Positions 53,997-63,236 of a DNA stretch of 64,000 nucleotides are shown piece by piece. Origin of the DNA: Mastigocoleus testarum BC008 (GTDB taxonomy: Bacteria; Cyanobacteriota; Cyanobacteriia; Cyanobacteriales; Nostocaceae); the NCBI RefSeq assembly GCF_001456025.1, contig NZ_LMTZ01000100.1:57668-121667 (forward strand). The letters are read 5' to 3'. The first letter of the stretch is position 1; each line of letters begins with the position of its first letter. The translations under genes and the position numbers were made by a program. Below the pieces are notes generated by a model. The model did no database searches and was not told the origin of the DNA. It saw only the letters and a program-made list of their open reading frames with translations.

Positions 53997-54065
53997 TGGG
54001 GAAGAGCAAATTACTCATTACTTATTACTTATTACTTATTACTTATTACTTATTACTTATTACTT
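53997..54065. repeat. Heptamer repeat (TTACTTA)n between devA and devC
   Basis: About nine units of 7 bp. The tract directly abuts the minus-strand stop codon of devC (54066-54068). GTGTGGGGAGTG-type repeats lie just before it, at 53960-53996. The operon is thus interrupted by repeat DNA without loss of either gene. Confidence 0.9.
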
Positions 54066-55289
54066 CTAAAAAACGTCTGCAGGGTCTGCAGAACGAAGCT
54101 TATTCGTAGCGATCGCACCGGAAACAATACTCATTACTAAAGTAAGAATAAAAACTTGTAGAGCAATACTTACTTTCATGGCTATGGGAATTCTGGTTAG
54201 CATGAATAGTAACTGATATAAACCGACCGAGGCGATAAAACCAGGAATAAATCCCATCACCCCAAGGATAATTGCTTCTTGAATCACAACTACTAATAAT
54301 GACTTGTCCCCATAACCCATTGCTTTTAGGGTTGCATACTCGGAAAGATGATCGTTAATGTCAGAGTAAAGAACTTGGTAAACAATAATTATCCCCACAA
54401 TAAAACCAACGATGGTACCAAATCTTAAAATGACTCCATTCGGTTCTGAAGCATCAAACATTTGCTCTCGTTGCATTAATTCTTCATGGGTGAATACACC
54501 AATTTCCTTGGGAATATTAGCGCGTAATTGAGCTTGTACCTTCTTAATATTTACTCCTTCATCAACAGAAATGACTCCAATAGTCACCTGATCAAGGCTA
54601 CTTTGTCCTTTACGTTTAGCATAGTTCCAGTCACTCATAATGATGTTACCATTGGCAAACAAAGTGCTACCCATCTTGAAGAGTCCTACAACATAGGTGC
54701 GGCGATTACCCATTAAAGTTGTAACTTCTTCCTGGGTTGTTAACATTTGGGGAACTTCACCTAAAGATGGTTGCGAGAGACGATCGAATAGTACTGCATC
54801 GGGTGAAGTCAGTTTAGCTAACTGATTATTGACCTGGGGTAAATCGAATACTGGAGGTTGAGCGGGATTGAAAGCAATAATTCTCACCCTATTCCCAAAA
54901 TTTCTCTGTCTTTTTCTACCGGGGGAAGAGGTAGCTAAATTTTTCTGTCTCGCAAATTCTGTCGGGTTGACCCAATTATCTCGAGCGATATAGACCGGAC
55001 TAACCGAATCTATTCCATCTATAGCTGCTGCTTTGTAAATAGCAGCACGGGGAAAGGGAATACCCCAACGAATTGTAGGACTTAGGGTAGAAACTAATAA
55101 TAGATCGCCACTCAAACTTTCATGTAATTTGGTTGTTCCTTCGGTGAGCATTGATAGCAATCCTACTTGAGTGAACATCAAGATATTAGCGAAGCAAACT
55201 CCTGTGGTTGCAACAGCTAAACGCATTTTTTGATGAGATAATTGCGCCCAAGCTAAGGGTGTCTGAGGTTGAAACTTTTTTGGTTTCAT
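54066..55289 (-). CDS. devC: DevC-like ABC exporter permease, second copy
   Basis: A 407-residue permease of the same plan as at 19297: N-terminal helix 'LAVATTGVCFANILMFTQVG', a periplasmic domain, three C-terminal helices from about 275 ('GTIVGFIVGIIIVYQVLYSD'), and the ending 'KLRSADPADVF'. The periplasmic loop has an additional basic segment (about 130-145, 'SSPGRKRQRN') that the first copy lacks. It lies between devB and devA. Its stop abuts a heptamer repeat. Confidence 0.92.
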   Translation of the reverse strand: MKPKKFQPQTPLAWAQLSHQKMRLAVATTGVCFANILMFTQVGLLSMLTEGTTKLHESLSGDLLLVSTLSPTIRWGIPFPRAAIYKAAAIDGIDSVSPVYIARDNWVNPTEFARQKNLATSSPGRKRQRNFGNRVRIIAFNPAQPPVFDLPQVNNQLAKLTSPDAVLFDRLSQPSLGEVPQMLTTQEEVTTLMGNRRTYVVGLFKMGSTLFANGNIIMSDWNYAKRKGQSSLDQVTIGVISVDEGVNIKKVQAQLRANIPKEIGVFTHEELMQREQMFDASEPNGVILRFGTIVGFIVGIIIVYQVLYSDINDHLSEYATLKAMGYGDKSLLVVVIQEAIILGVMGFIPGFIASVGLYQLLFMLTRIPIAMKVSIALQVFILTLVMSIVSGAIATNKLRSADPADVF

Positions 55290-55301
55290 ATTTTGTCATT
55301 G

Positions 55302-55333
55302 GTAATTGGTAATGGGTAATTGGTAATTGGAGG
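55302..55333. repeat. Heptamer repeat (GGTAATT)n between devC and devB
   Basis: Four to five units, the reverse-complement family of the tract at 971-1057. It lies 12 bp upstream of the devC start and 10 bp after the devB stop, in the middle of the operon. Confidence 0.85.
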
Positions 55334-55342
55334 AATAATAAG

Positions 55343-56548
55343 TTAAACATCAATTTTGACGCGGACTTGCATTCCTGTTAAAGCCGAGACTTTGGGATTA
55401 TCTTCAGGATTGACACGAATTTTAACTTCCACTACTCGAGCGTTAACATCAGTATTTGGGTTTGTTTTATCTTGATTGAGGCGAGTTTTACCAATTTGTA
55501 AGCCAATCTGGTCTACCTTACCTTTGATTTCTCCTTTAAACCCACCGTATTCACTATTAATAGTGGCTGTTTGTCCCTTTCTTACCCGAATAATATCGGT
55601 TTCATAAACCTCCGCAACTACATACATCTGCTTGGTTTGTCCGAGTTCTGCAATACCCTGCTCGGTATTTACCTGTTCTCCAACCCGGGTATTAATTCGT
55701 AAAATTTGTCCGCCAATTGGTGCTCTTGCTTGTGTATCATCCAATTCAGCTTTGCGTTGTTCTACTTGAATTAAGGCTTGTTCTAATTCAGCCTTAGCTA
55801 TTTCTACATCCACAGGACGAACTTCTTTTAACCTACGTAAATTTGCTTTTTCTTTTGTTAATTTTGCTTCTAGAGTTGACGTAGTATTTTCTAAATCTGC
55901 TTTACTTTGGGAAATACTAGCTTGTGCTCTCTTGTATTCTTCTGTAGCGTTATCTAGTTCAGCTTGTTGGAGTGCTCCTTCTTTAGTTAACACGTGATTG
56001 CGCTCATATTTGATTTTAGTGTTACGCAAAGTAGCTTCTGCTTGAGCAACTAAAGCTGCTTTTTGTCTTGTTTCTGATCGCAATCTAGCTTCCAACTCTG
56101 CGATCGCTGCTCTTTGAGCAGCTAATTCTCCTACTTTTGCATCTCCTTGACGAATTTTCAGCAATCTAGCCCGTTTAATCGCTACATTGGCTTTTGCTTC
56201 TCGCAACTGCTGTTCGGCTCTTTCTGTTCCTTGCAAAACCGCTATTAATTGATTCGGTTTGACAAAATCACCTTCTTTGACAAGAATTTGATTTACGCGA
56301 CTATCCCGCGCATTGACCACGGAAATTTTAATTACATCTCCCTCAGGTATAATTCTACCGAGGGCTACAACCCTACTGGAAGTTGGAATTTCTGTTTGCG
56401 TAGAAGTTTCAGGTTTATTATTTTGTGCTTGCAGGGAAGCACAGGCTGTAGATAGACTGAGAAAAACAAAAATAAACGTATAACGAATAATATACCGCCA
56501 AAAAATAATAGATGCCTTTTGGCGAACTCCATTTTGTGGCTGAAACAT
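55343..56548 (-). CDS. devB: DevB-like membrane fusion lipoprotein, second copy
   Basis: A 401-residue HlyD-type adaptor. Its N-terminus has a hydrophobic segment and 'LSLSTACASLQ', a lipobox with the acylated Cys near residue 36. This copy should therefore be lipid-anchored, while the one at 17996 has an ordinary membrane anchor. The lipoyl-like 'NQILVKEGDFVKPNQLIAVL', a long coiled-coil hairpin (about 115-270) and the returning 'ARAPIGGQILRINTRVGEQV' follow. It is the first gene of the second devBCA operon. No TetR gene or palindromic operator was seen upstream. Confidence 0.9.
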   Translation of the reverse strand: MFQPQNGVRQKASIIFWRYIIRYTFIFVFLSLSTACASLQAQNNKPETSTQTEIPTSSRVVALGRIIPEGDVIKISVVNARDSRVNQILVKEGDFVKPNQLIAVLQGTERAEQQLREAKANVAIKRARLLKIRQGDAKVGELAAQRAAIAELEARLRSETRQKAALVAQAEATLRNTKIKYERNHVLTKEGALQQAELDNATEEYKRAQASISQSKADLENTTSTLEAKLTKEKANLRRLKEVRPVDVEIAKAELEQALIQVEQRKAELDDTQARAPIGGQILRINTRVGEQVNTEQGIAELGQTKQMYVVAEVYETDIIRVRKGQTATINSEYGGFKGEIKGKVDQIGLQIGKTRLNQDKTNPNTDVNARVVEVKIRVNPEDNPKVSALTGMQVRVKIDV

Positions 56549-57265
56549 AATAAATCAGTTCCCAATAGGTTTAGAGTTAAATATTTCTTGAGTTTTACAG
56601 TAGGTCAATTTCGAGTTGTATCGACAAAGAAGTCAAATGAACAAAAAATTTGGAAAAAGATATTAAAACAAAAAGAATACTATTTTGACGATAATCTGTT
56701 TTAGAGTATTACTCTTGCAGATATATAGAAACAACAAGGAAAGCAGATTATAAAAAATCAAATTCTAAATATATCGAATTCTGAGTATATCGAATTTTAA
56801 GTGTATCCAAATTGTATTTGAGTCATTGAGCCAAGTATTATACGCAATACACATGAATTTTAGCAGCGTAAATCGGACTTTAATGCTGAATAGAGTCATA
56901 AAAATCCATGACAAAAGTCATATTGATAATATGAAGTTAGATATTTTCGATTCACAAAAGATTCAAAGCTTTAGAGTTCCAGATTTGATCGCGTAGAACT
57001 ACAAAATATATAAAAATTATTATATCAAGTACTCCCCTCTAGTGCTTTACTTTTATTAAAATCCTTCAATTTACCTCCTCTCCCGACTTTTGTTAGCGCT
57101 GCGTTAGCGGTAGCGAGGCTTTAACACATGCGCGACCTAGCGTAAGCGTACTGTAAGTATTGCGCATAATTCTGACTTCTGACTCCTGACCCCTAACTCT
57201 TGACTTCTAATTTTGTCCTAAATTAATTGTACGGAACATCTTTTCTTAGTGCAAAATCAATATAA
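56549..57265. other. Intergenic region with repeat-rich end
   Basis: About 720 bp. The first 500 bp are AT-rich with no gene found. From about 57090 to 57215 there are scattered repeats: 'GTTAGCGCTGCGTTAGCGGTAGCG', then CTTCTGACTCCTGACCCCT-type units of 7 bp. This is a common spacer type in Nostocales. Confidence 0.6.
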
Positions 57266-58621
57266 ATGTCACTGAATATTGATTTTTATCTTATGGGTAT
57301 ATTCTCCAATCAAAAACTTTGCTTAGGTGTCGCTTTTGCTGCTTTATTTGGGGTTACTTTAACCGGAAGTTATTTACGTACTCGTTCCCAAAGTATTTCC
57401 TACGCTCAAAGTCAACTTCAAACAAAAAATAAAAATCAACTAAAAAATCAAAATTCAGTCACTGAAACAAAAACTTCACTACAGTTAGCTGCAAATTATC
57501 AAAACAGTTTAACTGTTAACCCAGTATCTACAATCAATAGTAATCAACAAGAGAAAGATACAGCGCAACAAAAATCATTATCAAAAACTTACCAAGTAAT
57601 TGATGAATTAAAAAGAAATAAATTTAAGATTAATGGCGATCGCGTTTTTAGAACCGGAAAACTACCCAGAACTAAAGTCGATCTAAATCAATCAGACCTA
57701 TTAACAGTTCTGCTAAACACCAGAAAATATTTCCAAGAACATAGTGATGCAGACCCAGATGTGCAGAGAACCGGAATACTGGGAACCCAAGGTGTAACGA
57801 TACCGGATGTTCTCAAAACTTTGGATTTTATGATTGCAACATTACGCCAAGATATTGCTAATGGTAGACCAACCCGCTTACAGGATCCCAATTTTATTAA
57901 CAAACACTTCAGAGTAATTAAATGGTCTGCATATAATCCTAAAAATCTGCGGAGAAAAAATTTAAGAATCACCAAATATGCTGTTTTTTCCCATTCCGGT
58001 TCTCGAAGAAAAACTTCTACTTATAATACGCCAATTTACAGTCTCAAGGACGAGTTAGCTACAGATAAATTTTATAAAAAATATACTAAGCAACAGGTTT
58101 TATCAGGAATTTATGAGCGCGGTGGAAAAGAATTTGGTAAGGTTGAACCCCTTGCTTATCTTACCCGAGAAGGTTTAGAAGAAGCATTAATGCAAGGTAC
58201 AATCCTGATTAATTTTCCTGACGGTTCTCAAGCATTTTTCAATGTAGATCGAAATAATGGAATTCCTTATGTCAAAGGGTTAAAAAGAAGAGCACAAAAA
58301 CGTTATTGGTATTTCAGACAAGTTGATGCAATCAAAGGTTACGGTCATGAGATAAATGCAAAAATATCTGTTAAACCGGGAGTCACCTTCGCTGGAGATG
58401 TCTTAAACGTTGGTTTAGGTAAAATTATTGTTTTAGAGTACAATAAAGGCGGTCGCAGAAGATTGAAAATGGGAGTTTTAGCAGATACAGGTGGCGCTTT
58501 CCTACCCAATCTTTATCAATTAGATTTTCTCGCCGGAATCTTTCCCAATAGACAAAAATTTAACGAAAATAATCGCAGATTACCAACATATGCAAAAGCA
58601 TATATCTTAGTAAAAAAATAA
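57266..58621 (+). CDS. MltA-like secreted protein (3D/double-psi barrel-type), possible lytic transglycosylase
   Basis: A 451-residue protein. An N-terminal hydrophobic segment (about 18-36) is a signal or anchor; an in-frame ATG at 57293 is an alternative start. A Gln/Asn/Lys-rich linker of about 70 residues follows. The folded part includes 'LTREGLEEALMQGTILINF' and, near the end, 'KMGVLADTGGAFLPNLYQLD'. The 'ADTGGAF' segment with its conserved Asp resembles the 3D/MltA barrel, which cleaves peptidoglycan glycan strands. The match is partial, and the normal 'DPG' surroundings are changed. It stands alone. Confidence 0.5.
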   Translation: MSLNIDFYLMGIFSNQKLCLGVAFAALFGVTLTGSYLRTRSQSISYAQSQLQTKNKNQLKNQNSVTETKTSLQLAANYQNSLTVNPVSTINSNQQEKDTAQQKSLSKTYQVIDELKRNKFKINGDRVFRTGKLPRTKVDLNQSDLLTVLLNTRKYFQEHSDADPDVQRTGILGTQGVTIPDVLKTLDFMIATLRQDIANGRPTRLQDPNFINKHFRVIKWSAYNPKNLRRKNLRITKYAVFSHSGSRRKTSTYNTPIYSLKDELATDKFYKKYTKQQVLSGIYERGGKEFGKVEPLAYLTREGLEEALMQGTILINFPDGSQAFFNVDRNNGIPYVKGLKRRAQKRYWYFRQVDAIKGYGHEINAKISVKPGVTFAGDVLNVGLGKIIVLEYNKGGRRRLKMGVLADTGGAFLPNLYQLDFLAGIFPNRQKFNENNRRLPTYAKAYILVKK

Positions 58622-58701
58622 ATAACCGTTATTGGTAATAACTGTTTTTATATAATTGAATTACGTGTCAAACATAAAATATTTGTAGAGACGTACCATC
58701 T

Positions 58702-58731
58702 TGTAGAGACGTACCATGGTACGTCTCTACA
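58702..58731. repeat. 30-bp perfect palindrome, interspersed repeat
   Basis: TGTAGAGACGTACCA (58702-58716) is followed directly by its exact reverse complement (58717-58731). An extra partial copy of the left arm lies at 58683-58699. GTAGAGACG-type palindromes are widespread in cyanobacteria. It sits between the convergent MltA-like and psb28 genes and could act as a terminator-like hairpin. Confidence 0.9.
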
Positions 58732-58786
58732 CGTGATTTATTCACTTGAAAAAGTTGCGGATGTATATCAAGTTAAATAACTACCA

Positions 58787-59173
58787 TCAAGCATCAGTGG
58801 ATTGGGATTTTTCTCCATACTCCATCCCATTTTGCTCTGCATAACGATGCATGAAACGCATAAAACGTTCCCAATGATCCTCATGTTCGATTTCAACCTT
58901 GCACTCTACTTTCCTTAACTCATCCCCTTCATCCCCACCAAAAATAAATCGAGTTGAAGAAGGTGTAACGCTAATATCACCTTCTTCGTCAGTTAAAAGC
59001 ATGGAATTTAAAGATTGCTTAGTAAAACTATTTGCACCTTCTATCGCTTTCAATTTATTAAAAGTCATTACAATAACGCGGTTCCCAGAACGGGTATTTC
59101 TCCGCAGACTAACGTTATCCAGCTCTTCTTTTATGCCAGCAAAAAACTGAATTGAAGGATTATTAGATGCCAT
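58787..59173 (-). CDS. psb28: Psb28-family photosystem II assembly protein
   Basis: A 128-residue protein associated with photosystem II assembly intermediates at the thylakoid. 'PSIQFFAGIKEELDNVSLRR' and the C-terminal 'HWERFMRFMHRYAEQNGMEY' are diagnostic of Psb28. The divergent middle and the N-terminal 'MASNNPSIQFF' suggest the second paralogue (Psb28-2) found in many cyanobacteria. No other photosystem genes are nearby. It lies 17 bp after the beta-lactamase-fold gene on the same strand. Confidence 0.9.
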   Translation of the reverse strand: MASNNPSIQFFAGIKEELDNVSLRRNTRSGNRVIVMTFNKLKAIEGANSFTKQSLNSMLLTDEEGDISVTPSSTRFIFGGDEGDELRKVECKVEIEHEDHWERFMRFMHRYAEQNGMEYGEKSQSTDA

Positions 59174-59190
59174 GATTTATACGAAGAATA

Positions 59191-60828
59191 TTATCTCTGA
59201 TATGGATAATGATACTGCTGATTGGCTGGCTGTTGATACTGATTTGGGGGATAATTTCTTCCAAACCTGGTGTGAACTGGTGACGTCACTGGCGAACTAT
59301 AAGTATTCATAGGCACGTTACCCCTATTAGTCGGATATGTGGGAGTAGTCATCCCTCTCTGTTGCATGGGGTTAACCGGTGGACTATTTCCGCTTCGATT
59401 ACTTTGGTTTGGAAGATTATTAGGCTTACTTAATTCTTCAAAAGCCTGACGGGAAGCAGATTTAATAAACTTTTCTGCACTGGGGTCATCTTTAACCTTT
59501 CGCTCTACCATCACGGCGATGGTATAACGCTTACCGGTTACTAGATCGACTAAACCGGCGTCTCCCAACATTTTACCGATATATCCCGTCTTATTGGCAA
59601 TTGTTGCTCCTTCTCCCAAACCTGTAGGTAATAAATGCCTTCTGGTATTTTGTCGCATAATTGCCAAAATGCGATCGCGTGATTGCATACTTACCAAACG
59701 ACCCCGACTTACCATCGCCATCACATCTCCTAAGTCTTTGGGTGATGTGGTGTTTGTCCCTTCAATATCTGGAAGTGGATTGCGAAGTGCTGTGTGAGTC
59801 AAACCCCAACGACGAAAACGTTGATTGAGCGCCTGCATACCTCCCATACGCTTTATCAACATGTTAGTAGCTGTATTGTCACTGATAGTCATCATCTTAT
59901 CAGCAACTTCCAATGCTTTATATGTGGTCCCTGCTGGTTGGTTGCGCATATCTCCAGAACCACCGACCATATCATCTTTTTCCATGGTCAAAACCTCATT
60001 GAGGCGGATTTTGCCATTATCTACATCCTGGAAAAAGGCAACTAAAATAGGGATTTTAATTGTACTTGCAGCGGGGAAACTAAGTGTGGCGTTCACATTT
60101 ACATAGCGCCCATCATCCAAATCGATTAAATATACTCCTGGACGAATACTAGGATTCTGATTCGCCATACTTTGCAAGCTAGCTTTTAAAGGAGCAATCT
60201 CTTGGGTGAGTACGAGATTTCCTGGATCTAAATTAGATTGAGATTGATTTTGTCCGACTTTAGCCTCAGAAGATGAGGTTGCAGAATTGATTCTGGTCGC
60301 CGGGTCAAACATTGACAATGCAGTACCCACTATTGCACCAATACCAACTCCAACGATTAACAGTCGCAAGGCGTACAGAATTGTTCTAGCCATCGGCTTT
60401 AAGCGCGTCCGGCGAGACATTGTAATCCTCTTCCCTGGTAATGGCTGTTTGCGTACCCGCTTTAACTTCACCGCTTGGGCGTTAGCTGCTTTAGGTTTAG
60501 CCCTTGCAGGAACAGCACTGCGGGAATTTGCCGTATGAACCTGAGAAGGAGGAATTCTTCTGGGCGGATTACCCTTAGACTTCGCGACGGGTACCCTTGT
60601 TTTTACACGTTTAACAGGAACGCCTTTCGCGGCAGAATGCTTGGCGAGAGGACGCGCCAATGCACCTCCCCTTGAGGTTGGCGGTTGCTTTCTACGAGAT
60701 TTTCCTGAATTATTTGCCACTTTTTTTTCTATACTAGGAAACTGACGGCGGTTGCTAGGTTGACGCCGTGGAAAAGCTGTGAACTTGTCAATTGACTCTG
60801 ACACCGCTACTCCTTTTGAGTTACTCAA
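59191..60828 (-). CDS. Membrane-anchored class-A beta-lactamase-fold protein with basic cytoplasmic tail
   Basis: A 545-residue protein. Residues 1-150 are very basic and Arg/Lys/Pro-rich, then one transmembrane helix follows ('ILYALRLLIVGVGIGAIVGT', about 150-170). The exported domain shows all three class-A motifs: 'AASTIKIPI' (SxxK), 'TISDNTAT' (SDN) and 'ANKTGYIG' (KTG). It might be a beta-lactamase or a penicillin-binding type peptidase. The usual omega-loop Glu is not obvious to me. A Pro/Gln/Asn/Tyr-rich tail ends the protein. The long basic N-terminus is the unusual part and may bind nucleic acid or membrane lipids. Confidence 0.85.
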   Translation of the reverse strand: MSNSKGVAVSESIDKFTAFPRRQPSNRRQFPSIEKKVANNSGKSRRKQPPTSRGGALARPLAKHSAAKGVPVKRVKTRVPVAKSKGNPPRRIPPSQVHTANSRSAVPARAKPKAANAQAVKLKRVRKQPLPGKRITMSRRTRLKPMARTILYALRLLIVGVGIGAIVGTALSMFDPATRINSATSSSEAKVGQNQSQSNLDPGNLVLTQEIAPLKASLQSMANQNPSIRPGVYLIDLDDGRYVNVNATLSFPAASTIKIPILVAFFQDVDNGKIRLNEVLTMEKDDMVGGSGDMRNQPAGTTYKALEVADKMMTISDNTATNMLIKRMGGMQALNQRFRRWGLTHTALRNPLPDIEGTNTTSPKDLGDVMAMVSRGRLVSMQSRDRILAIMRQNTRRHLLPTGLGEGATIANKTGYIGKMLGDAGLVDLVTGKRYTIAVMVERKVKDDPSAEKFIKSASRQAFEELSKPNNLPNQSNRSGNSPPVNPMQQRGMTTPTYPTNRGNVPMNTYSSPVTSPVHTRFGRNYPPNQYQQPANQQYHYPYQR

Positions 60829-61002
60829 GTAGAACTCTCGCGTACGTTCGAATTCTCCCGTACTAACTTCCGAAAACTTAACCTACTTCCAAAGCACCCC
60901 GACTTAGAGCTTGATAACTGCCACTGTTATAGCGTTTCCGTGTTTAGTGTAAGTCATAAATCATTATTGTGCAGGATAATCCCGTACATCTTGGATAATG
61001 AT

Positions 61003-61905
61003 TTACAAGTTTTCACGTTCACTTGCTTGGCTGGAATTTGCTTGATTGGAAATATCTAGCAATTCGTGATTTGATAGCGCCCATAAGGTTTGACGCAGAA
61101 CCCCCCGTAGCATAGCTACTTCTTTTGTTCGCAGTTGGGCGCGATTATACATTTGACGGAATTTCTCCATCCGACTAGCTACTGTATGGGGATATAGGTA
61201 ACTAATTGTTAATAGTACAGATTCTAGCTGTTGGTAATAACCTTCGACAACGTCTAAAGGTGCGATGTCATACTCCGAATGATTAACTGATAATGTTTCT
61301 AGGGGTTTTTCAAAGGTGTTATTGGTGTTTTCTTGTGTTTTCGCTTCTATCTGTGGTTGTATTTTATAATGATTTTCTACTTTATATTCTGAATTGTCCA
61401 CCTTAGAATCTAAAAAAATTCCTGAAATTGTTGCCAATTCATAACAACAGATACCTACACTCGTTGCTAAATTTAAGGAAGCATATTCTGGATTTGTGGG
61501 AATGCGCATAAATCGCTGAGCGTAGTTTAATTCTTCATTACTCAGTCCCCTGTCTTCTGGACCAAAAATTAATGCGGATGGTTGTCCGATTTCTTCAAGT
61601 AACCAAGGTAAGGCGATGCGGGGTGGTTCTAAGGGTATTTCCCAATCTCGACTTCTAGCAGTTGTGGCGATCGCACGTTTGCATCCTTTTAATCCCTCAG
61701 GTAAAGTGTTAACTACTTCGGCTGTTTGCAAAACATCTTTTGCGTGAACTGCCATTCTCAGTGCTTCCTCTCCTAGATAATCGCATTTGGGATTAACCAA
61801 AACTAATTGATTTAAACAGAAATTTTTCATTACCCGCGCCACAGAACCTACATTCATGGGACCTGCAGGTTCTACCAAAATAATTTTTACTCCAGTTACC
61901 GTCAT
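61003..61905 (-). CDS. TrmJ-like SPOUT RNA methyltransferase
   Basis: A 300-residue methyltransferase of the SpoU/TrmJ group, which 2'-O-methylates tRNA or rRNA. The three SPOUT motifs are 'EPAGPMNVGSVARVMKNF' (about 12-29), 'LIFGPEDRGLSNEEL' (about 111) and 'NPEYASLNLATSVGICCYEL' (about 137). A non-conserved insert of about 50 residues rich in Asn/Glu/Lys follows the knot (about 165-215). The C-terminal helical part is shared by TrmJ. The start matches the family exactly. Neighbouring genes are unrelated. Confidence 0.9.
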   Translation of the reverse strand: MTVTGVKIILVEPAGPMNVGSVARVMKNFCLNQLVLVNPKCDYLGEEALRMAVHAKDVLQTAEVVNTLPEGLKGCKRAIATTARSRDWEIPLEPPRIALPWLLEEIGQPSALIFGPEDRGLSNEELNYAQRFMRIPTNPEYASLNLATSVGICCYELATISGIFLDSKVDNSEYKVENHYKIQPQIEAKTQENTNNTFEKPLETLSVNHSEYDIAPLDVVEGYYQQLESVLLTISYLYPHTVASRMEKFRQMYNRAQLRTKEVAMLRGVLRQTLWALSNHELLDISNQANSSQASERENL

Positions 61906-61924
61906 CTAGAAATCTCCTTGAGGT

Positions 61925-62120
61925 TATCAGTCAACAGTTAACAGTTATCAGTTATCAGTTAATGCGCTGTGTACACTTACGTGTCCCGCAATACCTACGG
62001 TACGCTACCGCTAGCCGCTAACGCGCACGCAATACCTATAGCTATAGCTGCGCTACCTACGGAGCTGCTACCTACGGATCCGGTACGCTTTGCTAGGCGC
62101 TAACAGTTATCAGTTAATAG
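61925..62120. repeat. Mixed short repeats (AACAGTTATCAGTT and TACGCTACC type)
   Basis: The spacer before the EamA gene consists of TCAACAGTTAACAGTTATCAGTT units at both ends (61925-61960 and 62101-62125). Between them is a GC-richer centre of CGCTACCTACGG/CTAGCCGCTAACGCG pieces. No coding frame or tRNA is seen. The arrangement suggests one repeat family inserted in another. Confidence 0.75.
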
Positions 62121-62199
62121 TTAATAAATAACAGATAAGTTTGGGTAGTAAAATTATTCACAGGTACTGGAATGGGGCAACACTGAGAATCTATCAATA

Positions 62200-63105
62200 A
62201 TGGTTTTAAATTGGAAGATTGGTTTAGTCCTTAGTGTTGGGGTATGTGCGGCTTCGACTGCTGCAATTTTTACCAGATTGGCGTTTGACGCTGCAGGGAC
62301 TTCTGGTGCTGGAATTAGTCTGGTTCTTGCTGCTTCACGATTAACTATCGCTGCGTTGATACTGCTTCCATCTGCAAGAAAATTTCCCGAGCTTCGGGTT
62401 AATTCTCAAGCAATTTACTATGCTGGAATTGCTGGAATTTTTCTCGCTTTACATTTTGCAACTTGGATTTCTTCCCTCAGTTACACATCAATTACTGCTT
62501 CTACAACTTTAGTTGCAACTAACCCCCTTTGGGTAACTCTATTTTCTTGGCTTTGGTTTAAAGAAAAACCTTCTCTTCTTACGGTCACTGGGGTGGGAAT
62601 CGCTGTTTTTGGTGCGATCGCGATCGGTTTTGGAAATCTTCAAATCCAGACTGCGACTAGTCAAGCATTGTTAGGTAATGCTTTGGCTTTGATGGGAGCA
62701 TGTGCAGCAAGTTTATATTTACTCTGGGGACGGGAAGCCCAAAAACTAGGATTAAGCATTGGAGCATACGTGACTGTTGCGTATACAACAGCAGCAGTAA
62801 TACTTTTACCTTTACCTGTGATATTCGATTCGGGTTATATCGATCACCCCATTACTTTTTACTTGTATGTTTTGTTAATGGCTCTTTTTCCCCAACTGAT
62901 AGGACATACTAGCTTCAATTGGGCGATGCGATCAATTTCGCCGACTTTGGTTGCATTGACTATCTTGTTTGAGCCAATATGTTCCAGCTTTCTTGGTTAT
63001 TTGATTTATCAAGAGGTTCCAGGAGTGTTGGAATTTGTTGGTGCGGGTGTATTACTGATTGGGGTTGCTTTAGCTATCGTTGGGGCGAGACAACAAGATA
63101 TATGA
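62200..63105 (+). CDS. EamA/DMT-family transporter
   Basis: A 301-residue inner-membrane protein with about ten helices in two homologous halves. Typical EamA stretches are 'YAGIAGIFLALHFATWISSL' and 'PLWVTLFSWLWFKEKPSLLT' in the first half, with 'PTLVALTILFEPICSSFLGY' near the end. The family exports amino acids, nucleotides or other small metabolites; the cargo is unknown. It is convergent with the RTX gene. A strong hairpin lies between them. Confidence 0.9.
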   Translation: MVLNWKIGLVLSVGVCAASTAAIFTRLAFDAAGTSGAGISLVLAASRLTIAALILLPSARKFPELRVNSQAIYYAGIAGIFLALHFATWISSLSYTSITASTTLVATNPLWVTLFSWLWFKEKPSLLTVTGVGIAVFGAIAIGFGNLQIQTATSQALLGNALALMGACAASLYLLWGREAQKLGLSIGAYVTVAYTTAAVILLPLPVIFDSGYIDHPITFYLYVLLMALFPQLIGHTSFNWAMRSISPTLVALTILFEPICSSFLGYLIYQEVPGVLEFVGAGVLLIGVALAIVGARQQDI

Positions 63106-63172
63106 TGTCCCTAAATTTGTTAACTTTATGTATTACTACTTAGATTTTACAGCTACTTAAGCAGACAAGGAA

Positions 63173-63198
63173 TAAAAAAGGTGGGTTACTCCACCTTT
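63173..63198 (-). terminator. Rho-independent terminator of the RTX gene
   Basis: On the minus strand AAAGGTGG and CCACCTTT form a perfect 8-bp stem around a 6-nt loop and continue into TTTTTTATT. It is placed about 40 bp after the RTX stop codon. On the plus strand it can serve the EamA gene less efficiently because only GTAAG follows. Confidence 0.8.
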
Positions 63199-63236
63199 GT
63201 AAGAACTTATTTTATTTCAATCGAATCTGAAATCGA

